Under the pieces are notes generated by a model. It was not told the origin of the DNA, made no database searches, and was given only the letters and a program-made list of their open reading frames with translations. Positions 1 through 8,156 of a DNA stretch of 13,185 nucleotides are shown here, piece after piece (within the stretch, counting starts at the first letter, position 1; each line of letters opens with the position of its first letter). Origin of the DNA: an uncultured Leucobacter sp. (lineage in GTDB: Bacteria; Actinomycetota; Actinomycetes; Actinomycetales; Microbacteriaceae); assembly GCA_945952575.1 (NCBI GenBank), contig CAMFIY010000043.1, positions 1-13,185 on the forward strand, read 5' to 3'. Both the position numbers and the translations under genes were made by a program.

Positions 1-2
1 CC

Positions 3-1337
3 CTGAACAAGCTCAAGGCGCTCGGTGTCCCGTGGCTCACCTTCGAGAGCAATCATGAGCGCAGCTACCCGAACGGCGCCGTCGCGGGCAACATCGTCGG
101 GTTCTCGGGCGCCGACGCGAAGCCGCTCGCGGGGGTCGAGCTCTCGCAGGACCAGTGCCTGACCGGGGTCGACGGCGTCGAGAGCTACGAGCGGGGCGCC
201 GACGGTGTGGCGCTGCCGGGGAGCATGGTCGTCACGCAGAAGGTCGAGAACGGGGGCACCGTCGAGCTGACCATCGACCGGGACCTGCAGTGGCAGGCGC
301 AGCAGATCATCAACACGCAGGTCAAAGCGGTCAAGGCCGAGTACGGCTATCTCACGATCATGGACGCGAAGACCGGCGAGCTCGTCGCGGTGGCCGAGGA
401 CGGCTCGGTGGATCCCGGCGACATCAACAGCGGCGATCCGACCAAGCGGGAGGCCCGCAGCTTCGTCTCGCCGTACGAACCGGGCTCGACCTTCAAGACC
501 ATCACCGCCTCAGCCCTGATCGATCAGGGCAAGGCCTCTCCCACGAGCTCGGCGAGGGTCAGCTACGCGTGGAAGCCCGAGCCGAACGTCGAGTTCAGCG
601 ACTCCTTCTACCACCCGACGATGCCCTGGACGCTCACCGGGATCATGGTGCACTCGTCGAACGTCGGCATCTCGATGCTCGGATCCCGGCTCTCTCCGCA
701 GACCCGCTACGACTACCTGCGCGCATTCGGCATCGGGGAGTCCACTCGCGCGGGCATGCCGGTCGAGGACTCGGGGACGCTCTACCCGGTCAAGGACTGG
801 GATCGGCAGACCAGCTACACCACGATGTTCGGCCAGGGGCTCTCCGACACGATCGTGCAGACCGCGGGCGTCTATCAGACCCTCGCCAACGGCGGCGTCC
901 GGGTGCCGCCGAGCATCGTCGCGAAGTGCACGGACGTGAACGGCAAGGTGACGAGGCCGGATCACGGCACGTCCAAGCGAGTGGTGAAGAAGGGCACCGC
1001 GTCGACGATGATGGATGTGCTCGAGAACGTCGTGAAGCAGGGCTGGATCGCCCCCTACATCTCGATCCCGGGCTACCGGATCGCGGGCAAGACGGGCACC
1101 GCGCAGCAGGCGGACGGCCGCGGCGGCTATCGCGCCGACTTCGTGCACAGCTTCGTCGGCATCTTCCCGGCCGACAAGCCGCGCTATGTGATCGCCGCAT
1201 CGATCGCCTTCCCCGCGGCCGGCGACGGCGGCATCGCCGCGATGCGCGCCTTCCACGACTCGGCGGAGGCGACGATCCGCACCTTCCACATCCCGCCCTC
1301 GACCGGCAAGTACACCAAGCTGCCGACGGGCGATTGA
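3..1337 (+). CDS. ftsI: FtsI-type class B penicillin-binding protein (septal transpeptidase), 5' end missing
   Basis: This is a D,D-transpeptidase that cross-links septal peptidoglycan on the outer face of the membrane, in partnership with FtsW. The frame is open from the window edge, so the N-terminal membrane anchor and the first part of the dimerisation domain lie outside; 444 codons remain. The visible part starts in the PBP dimer domain (ERSYPNGAVAGNIVGF). The three active-site motifs follow in order: SxxK as STFK (codons 486-497, nucleophile Ser at 486), SxN as SSN (654-662), and KTG in AGKTGTAQ (1089-1097). No PASTA domain follows KTG; the protein ends about 80 residues later at TGA 1335-1337. 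Internal ATGs such as 207 are not the start, because coding sequence continues upstream of them. The next gene, murE, begins 20 bp downstream, as in actinobacterial dcw clusters. The family is certain; FtsI rather than another class B PBP rests on the neighbours. Confidence 0.95.
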   Translation: MNKLKALGVPWLTFESNHERSYPNGAVAGNIVGFSGADAKPLAGVELSQDQCLTGVDGVESYERGADGVALPGSMVVTQKVENGGTVELTIDRDLQWQAQQIINTQVKAVKAEYGYLTIMDAKTGELVAVAEDGSVDPGDINSGDPTKREARSFVSPYEPGSTFKTITASALIDQGKASPTSSARVSYAWKPEPNVEFSDSFYHPTMPWTLTGIMVHSSNVGISMLGSRLSPQTRYDYLRAFGIGESTRAGMPVEDSGTLYPVKDWDRQTSYTTMFGQGLSDTIVQTAGVYQTLANGGVRVPPSIVAKCTDVNGKVTRPDHGTSKRVVKKGTASTMMDVLENVVKQGWIAPYISIPGYRIAGKTGTAQQADGRGGYRADFVHSFVGIFPADKPRYVIAASIAFPAAGDGGIAAMRAFHDSAEATIRTFHIPPSTGKYTKLPTGD

Positions 1338-1345
1338 GACCTCGT

Positions 1346-1351
1346 TAGGAT
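1346..1351 (+). promoter_or_regulatory. Candidate -10 box (TAGGAT) for a leaderless murE transcript
   Basis: TAGGAT fits the TANNNT -10 pattern of actinobacterial housekeeping promoters. It ends 6 nt before the GTG of murE, so a transcript starting at the usual distance would begin at or next to the start codon. No -35 hexamer is visible at 16-19 bp spacing. The AGGA inside the box (1347-1350) also sits 7 nt from the GTG and could serve as a ribosome binding site on a longer transcript from upstream. Both uses are possible and the sequence does not decide between them. Confidence 0.4.
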
Positions 1352-1357
1352 CGTACG

Positions 1358-2938
1358 GTGAGCAGGACAGAAGGCGACTCGACCATCCGCCCGCTGAACC
1401 CCTCGAAGACGGGCCTGCGGGGCCTCGTCGAGCGGTTCGGGCTCAGCGTCTCGGCCCAGGACGATGCGGGGCGGCCGGGCATCGACGGCCTCGCCGTCAC
1501 CGGCGTCACCCTCGACTCCCGGGATGTGCGGCCGGGCGATCTCTACGCCGCGCTGCCCGGAGCGAGCCGGCACGGTGCGGAGTTCGCTCGCCAGGCCGCC
1601 GATCGCGGTGCGGTCGCCGTGCTGAGCGACGCCGTCGGCGCCGAGCTGATCGCCGTCGCGGGTCTCGGGATCCCGGTGCTGGTGGCGGATCGCGATCCGA
1701 GGGAGATCCTCGGTCCGATCTCGGCCGAGATCTACGGCACCGGATCCGAGACCCTCGCCGCCAAGGTGTTCGGCGTGACCGGCACGAACGGCAAGACGAG
1801 CGTCATCTACCTGCTCGCCGAGCTGCTGAAGGCCGCGGGCTTCACCGCCGCGCTGAGCTCGACGGCCGAGCGCCGGGTCGGCGACACCGTCATGACGAGC
1901 GGTCTCACCAGCCCCGAAGCGCCCGAGCTGCACGCACTGCTCGCGCGGATGGTCGAGGATCGGGCCGATGCGATCTCCCTCGAGGTCTCCGCGCACGCGG
2001 TCGCCCGACACCGGATCGACGGCGTGCACTTCGACGTCGTGGCGTTCAACAACTTCTCGCAGGACCACCTCGACGACTTCGGCGACATGGAGAGCTACTT
2101 CCAGGCCAAGCTGGCGCTCTTCGCGCCCGAGCACGCCTCTCGCGGCGTCGTGGTCGTCGACTCGCCACACGGTGCCCGGATCGCGCGCGAGTCGCGGATC
2201 CCGGTCACCACGCTCGCCACCGAGTACGGTGCGGACGCCGACTGGCATCTCGCGATCACGCGGCAGGATCTCGACGGGGTGAGCTTCGTGCTGCAGGGGC
2301 CCTCCGGAGCCCATTTCCGCGGCCGCGTCCCCGTCTTCGGGCGCTTCATGGCAGAGAACGCCGCGCTCGCGCTCATCATGCTGCACGAGGCCGGGATCCC
2401 CATCGAACAGGTCGATGCGGGTCTCGATCGCGGGCGGATCCCCGTCTACATCCCGGGCCGGCTCGAGGCGATCAACCCTTCGTCGGCGGGCCCCCGCTTC
2501 TACGTCGACTACGGGCACACGCCGGGTGCGTTCCAGGCCATGCTCGACGCGCTCGACGAGGTCGCTCCGGGCCGCGTGATCTTCCTCTTCGGCGCCGACG
2601 GCGACCGCGACACGAGCAAGCGCGAGGAGATGGGTCGGATCGCGGCGGCCGGCAGCGACATCCTGATCGTCTGCGACTACCATCCCCGGACCGAGGATCC
2701 TGCCGCCATCCGCGCTCAGCTGATCGCCGGCGCCGAGACCGCGAAGCATGCGGAGATCATCGAATGCGCGGACCCGCGCGAGGCTGTGCGGCTCGCGGTT
2801 TCGCTGGCCCGACCGGAGGACGTTATCCTGTATGCCGGTCCCGGGCACGAGGACTATCAGGAAGTCGCCGGGCAGCACCTCCCGTACTCGGCGCGAGACG
2901 AAGTACGCGCGGCACTGCGCGAGGCAGGACTGCTGTGA
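1358..2938 (+). CDS. murE: MurE-type UDP-MurNAc-tripeptide synthetase (Mur ligase), divergent
   Basis: This cytoplasmic ATP-dependent ligase adds the third amino acid to UDP-MurNAc-L-Ala-D-Glu. It has 526 residues from a GTG start, which is the first start codon after the ftsI stop and has AGGA 7 nt upstream. Domain order is N-terminal uridine-nucleotide domain; central ATPase with P-loop GVTGTNGKTS (Lys146); EVSAHAVARHRIDGVHF; NFSQDHLDDF; YFQAK, whose Lys251 matches the carbamylated lysine of the family; then the C-terminal domain with YVDYGHTPGAF, FGADGDRDTSKR and AGPGHEDYQ. The residues that recognise the incoming amino acid are unusual: where meso-DAP enzymes have DNPR, this protein reads DYHPR (residues 440-444), one residue longer. 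The substrate may therefore not be meso-DAP; Microbacteriaceae often have Lys, Orn, diaminobutyrate or homoserine at this position (family knowledge). The stop overlaps the GTG of murF by 4 bp. The Mur ligase call is firm and MurE is very likely; the amino acid is open. Confidence 0.92.
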   Translation: MSRTEGDSTIRPLNPSKTGLRGLVERFGLSVSAQDDAGRPGIDGLAVTGVTLDSRDVRPGDLYAALPGASRHGAEFARQAADRGAVAVLSDAVGAELIAVAGLGIPVLVADRDPREILGPISAEIYGTGSETLAAKVFGVTGTNGKTSVIYLLAELLKAAGFTAALSSTAERRVGDTVMTSGLTSPEAPELHALLARMVEDRADAISLEVSAHAVARHRIDGVHFDVVAFNNFSQDHLDDFGDMESYFQAKLALFAPEHASRGVVVVDSPHGARIARESRIPVTTLATEYGADADWHLAITRQDLDGVSFVLQGPSGAHFRGRVPVFGRFMAENAALALIMLHEAGIPIEQVDAGLDRGRIPVYIPGRLEAINPSSAGPRFYVDYGHTPGAFQAMLDALDEVAPGRVIFLFGADGDRDTSKREEMGRIAAAGSDILIVCDYHPRTEDPAAIRAQLIAGAETAKHAEIIECADPREAVRLAVSLARPEDVILYAGPGHEDYQEVAGQHLPYSARDEVRAALREAGLL

Positions 2939-4344
2939 TCGCACTCACCCTGGCGGAGATCGCCGCAGCGACCGGAGGTCGCGTGATACCCGGCCGCGAC
3001 GGATCGACCGCCGAGACCGTCGTCGACGGCGACTCCCAGACGGACTCCCGGGAGATCCGGCCCGGACAGGTCTTCTTCGCCCGCCGCGGAGAGGAGACCG
3101 ACGGGCACCTGTACGTGCCGCAGGCGATCGAGCGGGGAGCGGCTCTGCTGATCGTCGAGCGGGAGACGGACGACCGGATCGCGCAGATCGTGGTCGCCGA
3201 TGCCACGGAGGCGCTCGGCGCCCTGGCGACCGAGTCGATCCGCCGCGCGCACGCGGGCGGACGGCTCAGGATCGTCGGCATCACCGGGTCGAACGGGAAG
3301 ACCACCACGAAGAACCTCGTCGCCGCGATGGCCGAGCGGCTCGGCCGCACCGTCGCGAGCGAGAAGTCCTTCAACAACGAGGTCGGCGGCCCGCTCACCA
3401 TGCTGCGCGTGCGAGCCGACACGGAGACGCTCGTCGCCGAGATGGGCGCGAGCGCGGAGGGCGAGATCGCCCGGCTCACCGCAATGGCTCCGCCGGACAT
3501 CGGCGTGGTGCTCTCCGTCGGCCTGGCCCATGCGGGGGAGTTCGGCGGCATCGAGACGACGTTCCGGACGAAGAGCGAGATGGTGCGGGATCTGCCGGAG
3601 ACGGCGATCGCGGTGCTGAACCGTGACGACCCGCGGGTCGCGCAGATGGCCGGGATGACCCGGGCACGGGTGATCTGGTTCGGGCAGCATCCCGAGGCCG
3701 ATGTGCGCGCCGACGCCGTCGAGGCCTCGGCCGGCGGCACCGCCTTCGTCTTGCACGCCGCGGGCGAATCGCTGCCGGTGCGCTTCCGTGTGCTCGGTGA
3801 GCACCACGTCGCGAACGCGCTGGCCGCGGCGGCGATCGGGCTGGCGCTCGGGCTGCCGCTCGCGGGCGTCGTCGAGTCGCTCGAGTCCGCCGAGCTCGCC
3901 GCGCCCGGCCGGATGCAGGTCCTCGGCGGCCGCGACGGCATCACGATCGTCAACGACGCCTACAACGCGAGCCCGGACTCGATGAGCGCGGCGCTCAAGA
4001 CGCTCGCCCTGATCGGCCGCCCGGAGGCGCGGACGGTCGCCGTGCTCGGCGCGATGAGCGAGCTCGGCGAGTTCTCGGGGGACGAGCACGATCGGATCGG
4101 CCTCCAGGCGGTCCGGCTCGGCATCTCCGAGCTCGTGGTCGTCGGCGATGCGGCGCGCCGTCTGCACATCAGCGCGATCAACGAAGGATCATGGGATGGT
4201 GAAAGCGTCTTCTTCTCCGATCAGGACTCCGCGTTCGCGTACCTGCTCGAGACCCTCCGCCCGGGTGACACCGTGCTGGTGAAGTCGTCCAACGCCGCCG
4301 GGCTGCAAGCGCTCGGGGACCGCCTGGGGGAGGCCTACGCATGA
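2935..4344 (+). CDS. murF: MurF, UDP-MurNAc-tripeptide--D-Ala-D-Ala ligase
   Basis: MurF adds the D-Ala-D-Ala dipeptide to the UDP-MurNAc-tripeptide in the cytoplasm, completing the pentapeptide. I chose the GTG at 2935, which overlaps the murE stop (GTGA) and has AGGA 5 nt upstream. It gives 469 residues starting MIALTLAEIAAATGGR, the usual MurF N-terminus. An in-frame ATG at 2764 would add 57 residues overlapping murE with no family resemblance, so it is rejected. Visible motifs are the P-loop GITGSNGKTTTKNL (Lys122), SEKSFNNEVG, LVAEMGAS, VGLAHAGEFG, the Mur linker VNDAYNASPDSM and GAMSELGE near the C-terminus. Its length is normal for the family. The gene ends in ATGA shared with mraY, so translation of the two is probably coupled. 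Confidence 0.96.
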   Translation: MIALTLAEIAAATGGRVIPGRDGSTAETVVDGDSQTDSREIRPGQVFFARRGEETDGHLYVPQAIERGAALLIVERETDDRIAQIVVADATEALGALATESIRRAHAGGRLRIVGITGSNGKTTTKNLVAAMAERLGRTVASEKSFNNEVGGPLTMLRVRADTETLVAEMGASAEGEIARLTAMAPPDIGVVLSVGLAHAGEFGGIETTFRTKSEMVRDLPETAIAVLNRDDPRVAQMAGMTRARVIWFGQHPEADVRADAVEASAGGTAFVLHAAGESLPVRFRVLGEHHVANALAAAAIGLALGLPLAGVVESLESAELAAPGRMQVLGGRDGITIVNDAYNASPDSMSAALKTLALIGRPEARTVAVLGAMSELGEFSGDEHDRIGLQAVRLGISELVVVGDAARRLHISAINEGSWDGESVFFSDQDSAFAYLLETLRPGDTVLVKSSNAAGLQALGDRLGEAYA

Positions 4345-5426
4345 TCGCACTGCTGCTCGCCGGGGCGTTCTCGATGCTCTACACGCTGCTGCTCACCCCG
4401 CTCTTCATCCGCGGCTTCCGCAGGCTCCGCTGGGGGCAGTTCATCCGCGAGGACGGGCCCGAGTCGCACTACGCCAAGCGCGGTACGCCCACGATGGGCG
4501 GGCTGATCTTCCTCTCCGGCACGGTCATCGCCTACTTCCTCGCGAAGCTCGTGATGGGCGAGACGCCCTCGGTGTCGGCCATGCTCGTGCTGCTGCTCGC
4601 CATCGGGTGCGGCGCCATCGGATTCATCGACGACTTCCTCAAGACCCGCAAGGAGCAGTCGCTCGGCCTGGGCGGCTGGTCCAAGATCGTCGGCACCATC
4701 CTCGTCTCGGTCGCCTTCGGACTGCTCGCGCTGCAGTTCCCGAACGACGCCGGACTCACCCCCGCATCCGGCGCGATCTCGATCTTCCGGGACACCTCGG
4801 CCGATCTGCTGAGCCTCGGAGCGATCATCGGCACGGGTCTGTTCCTGCTCTGGATCACCGCCATCGTGACCTCCGCGACCAACGGCGTGAACCTCACCGA
4901 CGGCCTCGACGGCCTCGCGGGCGGCGCATCGATCCTCGTCTTCAGCTCGTACCTCATCATCGGCTTCTGGCAGGCCTCTCAGCGCTGCATCGCGGGCGCG
5001 CACGAGGCGGGGTGCTATCTGGTGCGGGATCCGATGGACCTCGCCGTCGTCGCCGCCGCCTTCGTCGGCGGCCTGGTCGGCTTCCTCTGGTGGAACACGA
5101 ACCCGGCGCACATCTACATGGGCGACACCGGGTCCTTCGGCCTCGGCGGCGCGATCGCCGCCTTTGCGATCCTGAGCCGCACCGAGCTGCTGCTCATCCT
5201 GATCGGCGGGCTCTTCATCCTCGAGGTCGGCTCGGTCATCCTGCAGCGCGCCTACTTCAAGGTCACACGGGGCAAGCGGATCTTCCTGATGAGCCCGATC
5301 CATCACCACTTCGAGCTCAAGGGCTGGGCCGAGACGACGGTCGTCGTGCGGTTCTGGATCATCGCTGGCGTGTTCGTCATGGCGGGCGTCGGGGCCTTCT
5401 ACGCGGAGTGGGTGACCCAGCAGTGA
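4341..5426 (+). CDS. mraY: MraY, phospho-MurNAc-pentapeptide transferase
   Basis: This integral membrane enzyme transfers phospho-MurNAc-pentapeptide from UDP onto undecaprenyl phosphate, forming lipid I. It has 361 residues, the standard size, with multiple hydrophobic membrane segments. Family signatures are present: TPTMGGLIF; the catalytic Asp pair in IGFIDDF (residues 97-98); NGVNLTDGLDGLAGG (from residue 181); GDTGSFGLGG; and the cytosolic histidine loop SPIHHHFELKGW (His 321-323). The ATG overlaps the murF stop by 4 bp and is preceded by a strong GGAGG (4329-4333) at 7 nt, which fixes the start. The 3' end overlaps the GTG of murD by 4 bp. This is one of the most secure calls in the window. 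Confidence 0.97.
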   Translation: MIALLLAGAFSMLYTLLLTPLFIRGFRRLRWGQFIREDGPESHYAKRGTPTMGGLIFLSGTVIAYFLAKLVMGETPSVSAMLVLLLAIGCGAIGFIDDFLKTRKEQSLGLGGWSKIVGTILVSVAFGLLALQFPNDAGLTPASGAISIFRDTSADLLSLGAIIGTGLFLLWITAIVTSATNGVNLTDGLDGLAGGASILVFSSYLIIGFWQASQRCIAGAHEAGCYLVRDPMDLAVVAAAFVGGLVGFLWWNTNPAHIYMGDTGSFGLGGAIAAFAILSRTELLLILIGGLFILEVGSVILQRAYFKVTRGKRIFLMSPIHHHFELKGWAETTVVVRFWIIAGVFVMAGVGAFYAEWVTQQ

Positions 5427-6949
5427 CGGATCCCGAGATCGAGGCTTCGCGCACGCGGGTATCGGCGCTGTCGAGCTGGCGCCACGATTGGTCCGGGCTG
5501 CGGGTCGCGGTGCTCGGGCTCGGCGTCACGGGTTTCTCGGTCGCGGACACGCTGGTGGAGCTGGGCGCTCGAGTGCGCGTGCTCTACGGCGCGCCCGATC
5601 CGGATCGGGAACGGCTGCTGGACGTGATCGGATCGGAGCGCGCCTGCCTCGCGAGCGATGCGGATCAGCTCGCCGACCTCGTGGCGTTCGACCCCGAGCT
5701 CGTCGTCGTCTCGCCCGGCTACCGGCCGGACCACCCGCTGACCGTCTGGGCCGAGGACCGCGGCGTCGCGGTCTGGGGCGACATCGAGCTCGGCTGGCGG
5801 CTGCGCGACAAGACCGATCGGATCGCGGACTGGATCTGCGTGACCGGGACCAATGGCAAGACGACCACCTCGCAGCTGACCGCGCACATGCTGCTCGCCG
5901 GCGGCCTCCGCGCGGCGCCGGTCGGCAACATCGGGGTGCCGATCCTCGACGCGCTGCGCGATCCTCAGGGCTATGACGCGCTGGTGGTCGAGCTCTCCAG
6001 CTTCCAGCTGCACCGACTGGGAGAGATCTCTCCCTATGCCAGCGTCGTGCTGAACCTGGCCGACGATCATCTCGACTGGCACGGCTCGCCCGAGGCCTAC
6101 GCGGCGGCCAAGGCGAAGGTCTACGCGCACACGCAGGTCGCCTGCGTCTACAACCGAGCGGATCCCGCGACCGAGCGCATGGTCGAGGAGGCGGATGTCG
6201 TCGAAGGCGCACGCGCGATCAGCTTCGGGCTGGACAGCCCCCCGCCCAGCGGGTTCGGCGTCGTGGACGGGATCCTGATCGATCGTGGATTCCACGCCGA
6301 GCGGCACGCCTCGGCGTTCGAGCTGGTCACGCTCGACGAGCTCGCGGACCGCGGCCTGACGGCGCCCCATCTCGTGCAGAACATCCTGGCGGCGGCGGCC
6401 CTCGCCCGCTCCCGCGGTGTCGAGCCGGGCGAGGTGGCGGAGGCCGTCCTGAGCTTCCATCTCGGTGATCATCGCGTGCAGCGGCTCGGACGATCGGCAG
6501 GCGCCCCCGGAGTGGAGTGGGTCGACGATTCGAAGGCGACGAACGCGCACGCGGCCGACGGCGCCCTGCGCGCGTTCGAACGGGTCGTCTGGATCGTGGG
6601 CGGCCTGCTCAAGGGCACCGACGTGAGCGAGCTCGTCGAACGGCATGTCGGGCGGCTCAGCGGCGTGGTCGTGATCGGCGCGGATCGCAGCGGCGTGCTC
6701 GCCGCCCTGGAACGCCACGCACCGGGGGTGCCGCGCATCGAGATCGATCCGGTGCAGCCCGGCGAGACGATGGATCTCGCGGTCGCGGCGGCCGCGGAGC
6801 TCGCGAGCCCGGGGGATACCGTGCTGCTCGCGCCGGCGGCGGCCTCCATGGACCAGTTCACCGACTACGCGGATCGCGGCTCCAGATTCCAGGACGCCGT
6901 GCGGAGACTCGGGGCTGATGAGCGTGGCGGTGCCGATGGGCACGACTGA
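5423..6949 (+). CDS. murD: MurD, UDP-MurNAc-L-Ala--D-Glu ligase
   Basis: MurD adds D-glutamate to UDP-MurNAc-L-Ala in the cytoplasm. The start is taken as the GTG overlapping the mraY stop (GTGA). The frame is open far upstream inside mraY, but the family-like sequence begins here, with the Rossmann-like LRVAVLGLGVTGFSVAD about 30 residues in. It has 508 residues, longer than the roughly 440 of E. coli and nearer to actinobacterial MurD. Motifs: P-loop CVTGTNGKTTTSQ (Lys146), GNIGVPILDAL, VVELSSFQL, NLADDHLDWHG, AYAAAKAKVY, HRVQRLG, VDDSKATNAHAADGAL, GGLLKGTD, and the C-terminal LLAPAAASMDQF. No good Shine-Dalgarno lies close to the GTG, so initiation probably depends on coupling to mraY. The 3' end overlaps ftsW by 32 bp if ftsW starts at its first ATG. 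Confidence 0.95.
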   Translation: MTDPEIEASRTRVSALSSWRHDWSGLRVAVLGLGVTGFSVADTLVELGARVRVLYGAPDPDRERLLDVIGSERACLASDADQLADLVAFDPELVVVSPGYRPDHPLTVWAEDRGVAVWGDIELGWRLRDKTDRIADWICVTGTNGKTTTSQLTAHMLLAGGLRAAPVGNIGVPILDALRDPQGYDALVVELSSFQLHRLGEISPYASVVLNLADDHLDWHGSPEAYAAAKAKVYAHTQVACVYNRADPATERMVEEADVVEGARAISFGLDSPPPSGFGVVDGILIDRGFHAERHASAFELVTLDELADRGLTAPHLVQNILAAAALARSRGVEPGEVAEAVLSFHLGDHRVQRLGRSAGAPGVEWVDDSKATNAHAADGALRAFERVVWIVGGLLKGTDVSELVERHVGRLSGVVVIGADRSGVLAALERHAPGVPRIEIDPVQPGETMDLAVAAAAELASPGDTVLLAPAAASMDQFTDYADRGSRFQDAVRRLGADERGGADGHD

Positions 6950-8156
6950 GGACAGTCGCGCGAGCGGCTTCTCCCGGATCCGTCTCGGCGGCGACCTCAG
7001 AGTCAGCGCCGACCTCACCGTCGCGGCGCTCTACGCGCTCACGCTGCTGCTGGTCGGCATCGGACTCATCATGGTCCTCTCGTCGTCGTCGATCACCTCG
7101 TATCTGGCCGATCAGGGGTTCTTCGGCGGTTTCTGGCGTCAGGCGGGCTACGCACTGATCGGCGTGCCGCTCATGTTCGTGGTGGCGGCGATCCCGATCC
7201 GGTTCCTGAAACGTTGGGCCTGGTGGCTCTTCGCGCTCGGTCTCGGCCTGCAGCTGCTCGTGTTCAGCCCGATCGGCTACGGCGTCTTCGGCAACCGGAA
7301 CTGGATCCGTGTCGGCGGGTTCACCGGCCAGCCCTCGGAACTGCTCAAGCTGGCACTGATCGTGTGGATCGGCGCCGTGCTGTTCAAGAAGGAACCGCTG
7401 CTGCACCAGAAGCGGCATGAACTGATCCCGGTGATCTTCCCCGGCGCCATTCTCGCTCTCGGTCTCGTGCTGCTCGGGAAGGACCTCGGCACGACGATGA
7501 TCATGGGCGTCACGGTGATCGGGGCCATGTATTTCGGCGGGGTCAGCTGGAAGTCGCTCGGCATTGTGATGGGCGGCGCCGGTGCGCTCGTCGCGGTGTC
7601 GGTGCTCACGCGCGAGAACCGTCTCGCGCGCATCCTCTCAGCCGGCGACGACTACAGCGGGCTCGACTGGCAGCCCCTGCACGGGCTCTGGGCGCTCGCG
7701 GGCGGCGGCCTCTTCGGCGTCGGGCTCGGCGGTTCGAAGGCGAAGTGGTCCTGGTTGCCGGCGGCGGACAACGACTACATCTTCGCCATCATCGGCGAGG
7801 AGCTCGGGCTGGTGGGCGCGCTGCTGGTGATCCTGCTCTTCGTCGCACTCGCGATCGTGATGATGCGCGCCATTTCGCGAGCCCGGGATCGTTTCGGGCG
7901 CGCGGTGATCGGCGGCATCATGGTGTGGATCATCGGCCAGGCCTTCGTCAACATCGGGGTGGTCCTGAAGATCTTCCCCGTGCTCGGCGTGCCGCTGCCG
8001 CTGATCAGCTCCGGCGGCACCGCGCTCATCGCCTGTCTGCTCGGCATGGGAGTGGTGATCGCGATCGCTCGGGACGGGGCGGCGTATCAGGCCGAGCAGG
8101 CCGCCGGACTGATCGACGGCGAAACGGGCGAGACGCCCCGAGGAAGGATCCGATGA
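6918..8156 (+). CDS. ftsW: FtsW, SEDS-family septal peptidoglycan polymerase
   Basis: FtsW polymerises lipid II into glycan strands at the division site, working with the class B PBP encoded upstream. It has 412 residues and about ten membrane segments. SEDS signatures: NRNWIRVGGFTGQPSE, GKDLGTTMIMGV, the loop WLPAADNDYIFAIIGEELG, and the C-terminal PLPLISSGGTALIA. Asp286 in the NDYIFA stretch aligns with the Asp found essential in RodA and FtsW. The ATG at 6918 gives a 32-bp overlap with murD; in-frame alternatives are GTG 6924, GTG 6930 and ATG 6936, and none has a clear Shine-Dalgarno, so the first few residues are uncertain. FtsW rather than RodA is chosen because of its place between murD and murG. 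The stop overlaps the murG ATG by 4 bp. Confidence 0.95.
   Translation: MSVAVPMGTTEDSRASGFSRIRLGGDLRVSADLTVAALYALTLLLVGIGLIMVLSSSSITSYLADQGFFGGFWRQAGYALIGVPLMFVVAAIPIRFLKRWAWWLFALGLGLQLLVFSPIGYGVFGNRNWIRVGGFTGQPSELLKLALIVWIGAVLFKKEPLLHQKRHELIPVIFPGAILALGLVLLGKDLGTTMIMGVTVIGAMYFGGVSWKSLGIVMGGAGALVAVSVLTRENRLARILSAGDDYSGLDWQPLHGLWALAGGGLFGVGLGGSKAKWSWLPAADNDYIFAIIGEELGLVGALLVILLFVALAIVMMRAISRARDRFGRAVIGGIMVWIIGQAFVNIGVVLKIFPVLGVPLPLISSGGTALIACLLGMGVVIAIARDGAAYQAEQAAGLIDGETGETPRGRIR

Noticed and set aside
155..1348. Alternative plus-strand frame over ftsI
   Set aside because: It encodes an Arg/Gly/Asp-rich product without motifs, while the frame beginning at position 3 carries all three penicillin-binding motifs.
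2764..2934. Upstream ATG extension of murF
   Set aside because: It would add 57 residues overlapping murE without resemblance to MurF. GTG 2935 has a ribosome binding site and gives the normal N-terminus.
1184..2944. Long open frame on the minus strand across murE (586 codons)
   Set aside because: Its product is Arg/Asp/Gly-rich with no family motif, and it mirrors a well-supported MurE gene. Long antisense frames are expected in DNA of about 70% GC. The same reasoning removes the minus-strand frames at 2857-4167, 5399-7018 and 8087-10504.
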